Shown here one piece after another: positions 52,155 to 59,108 of a DNA stretch of 64,000 nt (positions are counted from its first letter, which is position 1; the number at the start of each line of letters is the position of its first letter). The translations under genes and the position numbers were made by a program. Origin of the DNA: Roseburia faecis. GTDB taxonomy: Bacteria; Bacillota; Clostridia; Lachnospirales; Lachnospiraceae. Under the pieces are notes generated by a model that saw only the letters and a program-made list of their open reading frames with translations, did no database searches and was not told where the DNA came from. The stretch is taken from assembly GCF_001406815.1 (NCBI RefSeq), contig NZ_CVRR01000005.1, forward strand, positions 1-64,000, in the 5' to 3' direction.

Positions 52155-52358
52155 TTACCTCCTTGCCTTCTTGACCTTCTTTTCTTTATACAGATCATAC
52201 ATTGTCTCGGTTTCCCGGATTCCAAATGAAGTCAGGAAAACAATATTATAATCGCATTGTTTTGCCGTCTCGGTCAGCGATCTGCTGAGCACCTGCTGGA
52301 ATTCCAGTTCTGCACGGTTCAAAAAGACCCCGATCGTTTTTCTTTTGTTATAGAACAT
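52155..52358 (-). pseudogene. Truncated N-terminus of a sugar-binding-domain regulator
   Basis: The 67-residue frame from ATG 52358 (behind GGGGG) reads KRKTIGVFLNRAELEFQQVL and then CDYNIVFLTSFGIRETET, the first strand-helix-strand of a periplasmic-binding-like fold as found in LacI-type or GGDEF/AraC-fused sensors. It stops after KEKKVKKARR, long before a full domain of about 280 residues. The tail codons then serve as the ribosome binding site of the esterase gene. It looks like the stub of a deleted regulator that still heads the operon. Confidence 0.65.
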
Positions 52359-52423
52359 CCAGATGCCCCCTTTTATTACTGCTTTATTTCTTTTGGGATT
52401 ATGCTTTTCTTGTGATTTGATTA

Positions 52424-52460
52424 TAAAAAAAGCCCCCGCTTGCGTCACGAGGGCTTTTTA
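52424..52460 (-). terminator. Terminator of the xylanase gene
   Basis: AAAGCCCTCG and GCGGGGGCTTT pair (52431-52460) and a T tract of seven follows on the minus strand, 50 bases after the xylanase stop. Confidence 0.85.
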
Positions 52461-52471
52461 TGGAATAATTA

Positions 52472-52486
52472 CCGACAAACTATAGT
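52472..52486 (-). promoter_or_regulatory. Candidate YesN operator before the esterase-GH43-GH3 operon
   Basis: ACTATAGTTTGTCGG on the minus strand combines both halves of the motif seen before the xylanase and importer genes. A TTGACA lies 13 bases upstream of its TATAGT. It stands between the xylanase stop and the xylanase terminator, 114 bases before the regulator stub, so the transcription start of this operon is unclear. Confidence 0.45.
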
Positions 52487-52509
52487 AATTGTATTCCTGT
52501 CAATATTTT

Positions 52510-55500
52510 CTATCGAACGGCTATCTTCATGGATACTGTTTTTGTTTTTCCATTCTTTAAAGTCACGATTGCCTTGATCTTTACCGTTCCTTTCCTGTTT
52601 GCTTTGATCTTACCGTTCTTGTTTACGGTAGCAATCGACTTCTTGGAAGTTTTGTAGGTTACCTTCTTTACATTGTTCTGATTCAGCTTGCTGTCAAGCT
52701 TAAACTCCGTTGTTTTTCCTTTTTTAACCGTTGCCTTTGTTTTCTTCGGAGCGATGGTCTTAAGGATTTCTTTTTCAATTCTGGCTGCTTCCTTTGTCGT
52801 CAGAAGTACATAATCGCCCTTCTTTCCAAAACTTGCATTCAGCTTTCCGTCCTTAGCCTTATAGGTCTTGCTGTTGATCAGTTCATATTCACCCGTCTTA
52901 CGGTTGACAACAAATGCCTTCAGTGATTTATTATTTTTCACATTCTTTGCGGAAACGGAAACCGTGTATTTCACATCACCATTCGCATTCTTAACCTGCA
53001 CGATGATCGTAAGATCTTCGGTTCCTGCCGCCTCGGTAAGCTGCTTTACCACATCTGCGGTAAGTGTTCCCTTTGATCCCGATACCGTTGCTTTTGCGCT
53101 GGTCACATTTCCCTGCGCATCCTTTGTTATAGTTACCGATGCCTCAGCCTTCTTATCGCCGGAAACTGTAATTTCCACTTTGGATGTCTCAATGGTCGTA
53201 TCCTGTTTTCCGTCCGGTTTCACATCCGGCTTCGTATCCTGTTTTCCGTCCGGTTTCACATCCGGCTTCGTATCCGAAGTTCCCGAATTTACAGACGAGC
53301 CACCGCCATTGCTGCCGGTCTTTCCGGTTAATTCGACCGTACCATATACGTTTGAGCCTGACCAGCCCATTCCGGTCTCATCATACCAGCTTAACGTACC
53401 GATACGCTTGCCGTCTTTTGCATCGTTGATCTGGAATTCCAGACCAATCTTGGTTCCGTTTGCCGGCTTGATATCCGTCCACTTGAAAGCAGCCTCAACG
53501 ACGTATCCGCCATCGATTGTTTTTGTTGCAGACTTGACATTCTCTGCCAGACATTTTTTACCATTGAAGGACTGCTCATTGTTATAATTGATACGATACT
53601 GCTTATCGTCCTCCCCATAGGAAGCGGTCTTGCCGTTGTCCTCGTCGATGAACACTTCAAGAGAATCCTGCTCATGCGTCTGAGCGCCTGTTTTATCCAA
53701 TGCCGCGTCTTTTACGGTTGCATATACATAGAGATTGTCATCATCCCAGAGAACCTTTGCATTGGCAGAAGCCTCGGAGCCTTTGTTGATCGTAAGCGGG
53801 ATGTTTACCGCATTGCCCCATGCAGCATCTGCATCTGCGTCAACCGAAATTGTTCCGTACGGGATCTTCTCGATGCCCGGCTTCATGGTTGCCACTGCAT
53901 AATACTTGCTGCTTGACTCCTGCTTTCCGGTCAGATCATTAAAGCTTCCTGTCTTCCCGTCATTGTTTACAACAACATCGAGACTGATCTGCTGTGCAAC
54001 TTTCAAATTCTTCATCGAAACCTTGACGGTTGCCTGATATCCGCCTGCGATCGCAGCAGCAGCTGTTCTTGCAACCGTCACCTTATGCGGTGTGATATCC
54101 GATGCCGAATTGTCCGGATCTACATATACCGTAACGGCATCTGCGTCATTTACGGTTGTATCCTTTACTTTTACCTGTACGGTAAGACCGTCTGCATCCC
54201 AAACCGGGATAAATTCTGCCTGTACCGCACCCTGATCGATCGTATAGGTTTCTCCTGCAATATTGCCATCCTTCGCCTCTGTAATAGTAACCTTCTGAAT
54301 CGCCGGCTGAAGTTGCGATGCATCCACATAAGCCCAATAAGCAGGCTTTGCTTTATAGTTTCCGTCAAAAAGCAGTGGGCACTGTGCAGAGCCGCTTGCT
54401 CCGCCACCGAGATCCGACTGGGAATGCAGCCATGAATTCGGCTCAATGACACCCCAGACGGTAATGCCGGATACGTTTGTTCCTTCCTTCTTTAACGCCT
54501 TGATCGCCTCATACAGATTCTTATGGCAGTATGCCATCTTGGTGTATTCGCTTTCCTTTGTAGCCGCTGTACCGTCGTAGGTACTGCTTGCCTTAAAATC
54601 CAGCTCAGTCAGCTGCACTTTGCCGGCTGCCGCTGCATACTTCTTCGCTACACTCTTAAACTGTGCAGCCGAGAAACCGTCCACATTGTAATGTGCCTGC
54701 ATACCAAAAGCATCCAGTCTGGTTCCGTCTGCAGACTTCACATCGTTGATCAGTTTTACGATACCCTCACACTTGGTGTTGTCTGTCTCTCCGAAGTCAT
54801 TGTAGTAAAGTTCTACATCATTTGGCGCATATTTGTTTGCATACTTGAAAGCATTGATGATGAATTCGTTGCTCTTGTATACTCTCCACCACATGGAATT
54901 GCTTCCATGACGGGTATCCGATGTACTTGTATCACTTGCATCAGAAATAACCTTATCATCACGGTATGTATTGCCATTGACCGCCTCATTTACAACATCC
55001 CAGCCATAAAAGAGTCCGTCATACTTTCCGTTTGCAGCCTTTCCAAAATAATGATCAAACACACTGAAAATAAACCACTCCAGTCTGCGGTTCATAGTTT
55101 CCTTATCTGCGTATGGCTTTGCAACATCATAGTCCTCGTGGAAGAACCATTCCGGAGTCTGTGAATGCCATACCAGCACATGACCGCGGACGCGAATCTT
55201 ATCGTTCGGATTAGCATTATTCCACTCAAGAATTTTGTCCAGCATTTCATCCGCGCGTGAGAAATCTAAATTCTCTTGCTTATCATTAACAACCGGCACC
55301 TTCAGTTCCTTCCCTTGGAACGTAATTGTTGTAGAATCAACAGACTGTCCGATCTGATAGTTAAACAGTGCATCCGGCTTTAACTCGTTTCCGAATGTCA
55401 CCGCATTGAAATGCTTCTTGACAAGTGCCATCAACGTATCATCTGAAATCTCACTTGACATGATGGCAGTACCTGCGATCGAACCAGTTCCAAGACTTCC

Positions 55501-56652
55501 TGTAACGGATGCTTTCCAATCCGGAATGTTCTCTTCGATCTCCGGTTTTGGTTTTGTGATCTTTTTCATGGATACATTTGCCACATAGTATTTTCCCATG
55601 ATACAGGAACCTGGTTCCTGCCAATCTCCCTGTTCCAAAATACGAATCACAACCTTCTTCGCACCTGATGGAATCTTGTATGTTCCTTCGAATTTCGTCC
55701 ATTTTCCAACTTCAAGGACCTGCACGGATGTACCGGAAATCAGTCCTGTTGTATCATACACCTCCTTATCATTTCCATTCACATAATACGGCTGAAATTG
55801 AACAGTTTTCTGAGAATCTTTCAATTTTTTATTTTCAGAATCCTTATAATCATCCGACAATTTTGCCCAAAAAGAAAACTCATATTCTTCGCCTTCGCTT
55901 ACGTTTTCCGTGATGTCCTGTGCAAAACATTCATATGATTTTGACGGATCCTGGGATCTTGTAATAGCACCACATGTTGTAACACCAATATCAGCTCCAT
56001 TTTCAACAGGTTCCGCTGTAATCGTAGCATCTCCTTTTGAAGCACTCCAGGATGAGAAATCCTGATTTGAAAAATCTCCATTATCAATGATGTTCTCGCC
56101 ATGAGTAATCTGGCTTCCGCTTCCTTCTTTTAACGTTACAACCACACTGGTCAAACAAAATGACGCATCATTCTGGGTTGTCATAATTACGACTTTATCA
56201 AACGTTCCTTCCGTCTTTTCCGGAACGATCGTATATTGTTTCTGTCCATTCTGACCATAGCATGCTTCCACATCATCATACCAGCCCGATGCATTTGTCA
56301 TTCCAAGCTTCAAAGCAATAACGCCTTCCTGACTTTTAACATTGAAGGTAACAGACTCTACATTTGCAAGATCAAAGGACTCAGACAAATTCCATACTGC
56401 CTGTGGATACTTGTGCTCTGCATCATCATGTTTCAGCACAACATTCCAACCTTCTTCCCCTGATTCACAGGAAGTTCCATCAGCGCCACCTGCAAAAGCC
56501 TTTGTCAGCTGGTTCGCGGCGAACGTCTTGGTTGTTGTCTGTGTCTCATCCGCATATACCGTATCAATCCCCCAATCCGACGGCAGCATACCGCCTACAC
56601 TCGTGAGCATCATTGCCGCGGATAGTGCAATACACGCCCCCATTTTCCACAT
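52510..56652 (-). CDS. Secreted multidomain GH10 endo-beta-1,4-xylanase
   Basis: The 1380-residue enzyme starts with a signal peptide (about 1-35). An N-terminal binding-module-like domain (about 38-155) stands where Roseburia intestinalis Xyn10A has CBM86. A CBM22-like module (about 175-345; NIIDNGDFSNQDFSSW), the GH10 barrel (about 355-735; acid/base Glu556 in WDVVNEAVNG, nucleophile Glu683 in QLTELDF), and two CBM9-like modules (about 740-1070) follow. Then come a Lys/Asp/Pro linker with a duplicated 12-residue unit, a region without recognised fold and a Lys-rich Big_2-type domain at the end. There is no LPxTG signal. GTG 56661 with AAGGAGG is an alternative start. It should hold and cut insoluble xylan at the cell surface. 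Confidence 0.93.
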   Translation of the reverse strand: MWKMGACIALSAAMMLTSVGGMLPSDWGIDTVYADETQTTTKTFAANQLTKAFAGGADGTSCESGEEGWNVVLKHDDAEHKYPQAVWNLSESFDLANVESVTFNVKSQEGVIALKLGMTNASGWYDDVEACYGQNGQKQYTIVPEKTEGTFDKVVIMTTQNDASFCLTSVVVTLKEGSGSQITHGENIIDNGDFSNQDFSSWSASKGDATITAEPVENGADIGVTTCGAITRSQDPSKSYECFAQDITENVSEGEEYEFSFWAKLSDDYKDSENKKLKDSQKTVQFQPYYVNGNDKEVYDTTGLISGTSVQVLEVGKWTKFEGTYKIPSGAKKVVIRILEQGDWQEPGSCIMGKYYVANVSMKKITKPKPEIEENIPDWKASVTGSLGTGSIAGTAIMSSEISDDTLMALVKKHFNAVTFGNELKPDALFNYQIGQSVDSTTITFQGKELKVPVVNDKQENLDFSRADEMLDKILEWNNANPNDKIRVRGHVLVWHSQTPEWFFHEDYDVAKPYADKETMNRRLEWFIFSVFDHYFGKAANGKYDGLFYGWDVVNEAVNGNTYRDDKVISDASDTSTSDTRHGSNSMWWRVYKSNEFIINAFKYANKYAPNDVELYYNDFGETDNTKCEGIVKLINDVKSADGTRLDAFGMQAHYNVDGFSAAQFKSVAKKYAAAAGKVQLTELDFKASSTYDGTAATKESEYTKMAYCHKNLYEAIKALKKEGTNVSGITVWGVIEPNSWLHSQSDLGGGASGSAQCPLLFDGNYKAKPAYWAYVDASQLQPAIQKVTITEAKDGNIAGETYTIDQGAVQAEFIPVWDADGLTVQVKVKDTTVNDADAVTVYVDPDNSASDITPHKVTVARTAAAAIAGGYQATVKVSMKNLKVAQQISLDVVVNNDGKTGSFNDLTGKQESSSKYYAVATMKPGIEKIPYGTISVDADADAAWGNAVNIPLTINKGSEASANAKVLWDDDNLYVYATVKDAALDKTGAQTHEQDSLEVFIDEDNGKTASYGEDDKQYRINYNNEQSFNGKKCLAENVKSATKTIDGGYVVEAAFKWTDIKPANGTKIGLEFQINDAKDGKRIGTLSWYDETGMGWSGSNVYGTVELTGKTGSNGGGSSVNSGTSDTKPDVKPDGKQDTKPDVKPDGKQDTTIETSKVEITVSGDKKAEASVTITKDAQGNVTSAKATVSGSKGTLTADVVKQLTEAAGTEDLTIIVQVKNANGDVKYTVSVSAKNVKNNKSLKAFVVNRKTGEYELINSKTYKAKDGKLNASFGKKGDYVLLTTKEAARIEKEILKTIAPKKTKATVKKGKTTEFKLDSKLNQNNVKKVTYKTSKKSIATVNKNGKIKANRKGTVKIKAIVTLKNGKTKTVSMKIAVR
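53198..53269 (-). repeat. Perfect 36-bp tandem duplication in the xylanase linker
   Basis: Two identical 36-base units (53198-53233 and 53234-53269) encode the repeated TKPDVKPDGKQD. The first six bases of a third unit follow. The absence of any difference suggests a recent or still unstable expansion. Confidence 0.9.
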
Positions 56653-56699
56653 TTTTCCCACTCCTATTTTCCTCCTTAAATAGATTTTCGTGTACCTTA

Positions 56700-56760
56700 A
56701 TAGTAGCAAAATCAAAGCCGACAAAAACAGGGAAAAACTATAGAAGAACAGCCGACAAAT
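56700..56760 (-). promoter_or_regulatory. Xylanase promoter with repeated TTTGTCGG operator motifs
   Basis: An extended -10 TGCTACTAT has TACTAT at plus 56700-56705. Just upstream of it, at the -35 position, lies TTTGTCGGCT (plus 56716-56725). CTATAGTTTTTCCCTGTTTT (plus ends 56743) comes next, and a second TTTGTCGGCT stands at plus 56750-56759, 34 bases from the first. There is no good -35, as expected for an activated promoter. Binding by the YesN-like regulator is inferred. Confidence 0.6.
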
Positions 56761-56894
56761 TGCAGTAAAATAATTCAGGTTTGCCGGCTTGGATTTTGAA
56801 CAAGGCGTGTAATTTGTTGTGATGTTTTAGTGATTTTTGTCCCGCATGCTGGGACACTTCCAATCCTTATTCTGCTTGTTTTAACGTTGTACAT

Positions 56895-56950
56895 AAAACA
56901 AATCACGCGCGGCGAAATTTTACATTTACTGGTAAAATAACACCGCGCGT
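56895..56950 (-). terminator. Terminator of the GH115-GH8-CE1 operon
   Basis: ACGCGCGG (56943-56950) and CCGCGCGT (56905-56912) pair on the minus strand, with inner TTTTAC/GTAAAA pairing, followed by GATTTGTTTTATG. The remaining bases 56761-56894 before the xylanase promoter show no gene; a GTCCC/GGGAC hairpin stands at 56849-56864. Confidence 0.7.
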
Positions 56951-56954
56951 CAAT

Positions 56955-57836
56955 TTACTTAAAGGCTATCTGCGCAAAATTAAAAAAGCCGAGATACCAG
57001 ATATGAAAATCATGCATGCCTTTTAATTCCTGCCACATGAAATTATCAGATTCCTTTAATTTATCGCATAAATCAGGAAGATTCTTTGCAGCTGCTGCCG
57101 CGCTGTCATATGCGATCTCATCCTCCGTTCCGCAGATATTGTAAAAATAATCAACGGTATATGGAGTATCCTCTAATATTTTTGCCGTCTTCTCCGCCAG
57201 ATTGCTGGTCGGTGCTGCGGAAAATGCACCAAAATAACTGAACAGATCCATACATTCTCCGATTCCGATGTTAATCGTCTGCATCCCTCCCATCGAAAGT
57301 CCCGCCATCGCTCTGTGCATTCTTGAAGCACTTGGATCGCCTTCCACCGCATAGGTCGAATAGTGCGCTTCCATATACGGGATCAGATCCGAACGCAATT
57401 CTTTGCCAAACACATAAAACGAGTTATAATCCGAACCTTCTCTTGCACAGTTTTCGGTGGAGCGTCCGTTTGGTGTCACCACGATGAACGGCTCGATTTC
57501 TTTGTAATAGATCAGATTGTCCATCATTCTTTTTACCAGCGAATCCTCATCAACCATTCCCCACTCGGCTTCATCTCCGCCGATTCCGTGCATCAGGTAG
57601 AGCACGTTGTACTTTTTATCCCGGCTGTAACCATACGGAAGATAAACATTTGCTTCCTTTGTGATTTCTTTTCCAGCTAAAAAATAATCTTTTGACGGGT
57701 AGCGAATATGCTCGATCACTCCGGTCTCATCGGCTCTCTTCTGCTGATATTTTTCCGGAATGCTTTGTGCATTCACATGTACCTTGCCGTTTTCCTGTGC
57801 GATCGCCTTTTGGATCATTTCCTCACTGTGTCCCAT
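56955..57836 (-). CDS. CE1-type esterase (feruloyl or acetyl xylan esterase), cytoplasmic
   Basis: The 293-residue alpha/beta hydrolase has the nucleophile elbow GLSMGGMQT, the oxyanion region YLMHGIGGDEAEWG, and a late His in LKGMHDFHIW, as in CE1 esterases. There is no signal peptide. It should remove ferulic or acetic acid from imported oligosaccharides; which one cannot be told from sequence. ATG 57836 follows AAAGGAGG by 5 bases; a TTG six codons upstream is the end of the open frame. It is the last gene before a strong hairpin. Confidence 0.85.
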   Translation of the reverse strand: MGHSEEMIQKAIAQENGKVHVNAQSIPEKYQQKRADETGVIEHIRYPSKDYFLAGKEITKEANVYLPYGYSRDKKYNVLYLMHGIGGDEAEWGMVDEDSLVKRMMDNLIYYKEIEPFIVVTPNGRSTENCAREGSDYNSFYVFGKELRSDLIPYMEAHYSTYAVEGDPSASRMHRAMAGLSMGGMQTINIGIGECMDLFSYFGAFSAAPTSNLAEKTAKILEDTPYTVDYFYNICGTEDEIAYDSAAAAAKNLPDLCDKLKESDNFMWQELKGMHDFHIWYLGFFNFAQIAFK

Positions 57837-57878
57837 TTTCTCCTCCTTTCCCAATACCTCATTTTCGAATCATCATTT

Positions 57879-59021
57879 CTAATAGATCCGGTAATTTCCC
57901 GATAAAGCAAGCATCGCAAACATATACAAAAAATTGTCGTAATACCGTCTCTCACCGGTTCTAAGAGGTGTGTTCCAGAATTTGTCAACACATTGTTTCG
58001 CATAAGTTCCGTCCGCAGCCAGTGCACTTTCGGCATTGACCGCAATGATGGCTACCGGATGCAGTGCTTTCTCCTCCAGTCTGGTTCCGTCGGTCAAAAA
58101 GACGCCGTCCCAGTGATCCTTCTGATCCTCGCAGTAGAATTTCTGGAATTTCTCTGCAATCTGCACCTGCCACGGGTCCTTGTCAAACCACAGATGATCC
58201 ATCGCGATATTTGCGATCGTGCGATAGGCATCACTGTAATACCAGTCGTGGCGGCCGAAGATCTCCTGATGCGCGCTGTGCGGGGTTCCGTCATAATCCG
58301 CATACTCTGCCGACAATCCGGTATCCGGATGACAGGCTTTATGCAGGTAGGCCCGGCTTGCTTCGGCAGCGCCTTTCCAGAACTTACGATCCTCCTCATC
58401 GGCATATTCCGCAAAAAGCTCGTAAAAATGCGGCAGATGATACGATGGATCACTAAAATCCAGTCCCGGGACAAATTTGATCAGTTTGTTGGAAGGCTCC
58501 CACATCGGATCGCCCGGATGTCCCGGTTCTCCCTTATGCACACACTCATGCAGGATCGCTTTTGCCTCCCTGCTGTAATTAAAAATGCCCTCTCCGTCTC
58601 CCCATCTTCTTGATGCAAAGAACAATGCCATAGCAAAATACTCTTCCCCGTCCGGTGCCGGTCCGTCCGCATTTCTTGTGCCGTCCAAAGCGCAGGACCA
58701 TGCAAAATAATTCTTTCCCGGTCCTTCATCCATATACATATAAGTTCTTGTCCACTTCCACAGACGGTCAAATTCCTCTTTCTTATCCAGCTGTACACAG
58801 ACCATCATGCCATACGACATGCCCTCGGTCCGCGCATCATGATTGCCGGTATCTTCCATAAATCCCATATCCTCCCCGGCTTCATGGTAAAAGCGCTCCT
58901 CTTCGCTGCCATGAAAAATCGTCTCAAATGTCTCCTGTACTCTTTTTTCGATTTCTTCTTCCGAATAACCATACTCCGCAAATACATTGCGGTACTGTTT
59001 TGTTTCATAAGCTCCTGCCAT
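57879..59021 (-). CDS. GH8 reducing-end xylose-releasing exo-oligoxylanase
   Basis: Rex enzymes remove one xylose from the reducing end of xylo-oligosaccharides. The 380-residue cytoplasmic protein has the GH8 acid in ARTEGMSYGMM (Glu66), the substrate Asp in PAPDGEEYFAMAL (Asp124), and the later HSAHQEIFGRHDWYYSDAYR region. Length matches characterised Rex (about 388). ATG 59021 follows AAGGAG by 6 bases; an in-frame extension to 59093 is leader. It lies 42 bases before the esterase gene and 87 after GH115. Confidence 0.92.
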   Translation of the reverse strand: MAGAYETKQYRNVFAEYGYSEEEIEKRVQETFETIFHGSEEERFYHEAGEDMGFMEDTGNHDARTEGMSYGMMVCVQLDKKEEFDRLWKWTRTYMYMDEGPGKNYFAWSCALDGTRNADGPAPDGEEYFAMALFFASRRWGDGEGIFNYSREAKAILHECVHKGEPGHPGDPMWEPSNKLIKFVPGLDFSDPSYHLPHFYELFAEYADEEDRKFWKGAAEASRAYLHKACHPDTGLSAEYADYDGTPHSAHQEIFGRHDWYYSDAYRTIANIAMDHLWFDKDPWQVQIAEKFQKFYCEDQKDHWDGVFLTDGTRLEEKALHPVAIIAVNAESALAADGTYAKQCVDKFWNTPLRTGERRYYDNFLYMFAMLALSGNYRIY

Positions 59022-59108
59022 ATTTTTCTCCTTCCTCTTTCGGTCAGCCCTTGCCAAATTTCCTTTCCGCAAATGGACTGACATGCTCCTCACTGTATTG
59101 ATATATGA

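Noticed and set aside
53184-53429. Plus-strand ORF with repeated residues and two 36-base repeats that could suggest a CRISPR array
   Set aside because: The repeats are adjacent without spacers and lie in the xylanase linker, read on the other strand.
56881-56954. GC-rich palindrome after the CE1 gene as an operator
   Set aside because: It forms a long hairpin directly after a stop codon followed by a T-rich run, so terminator is the simpler reading.
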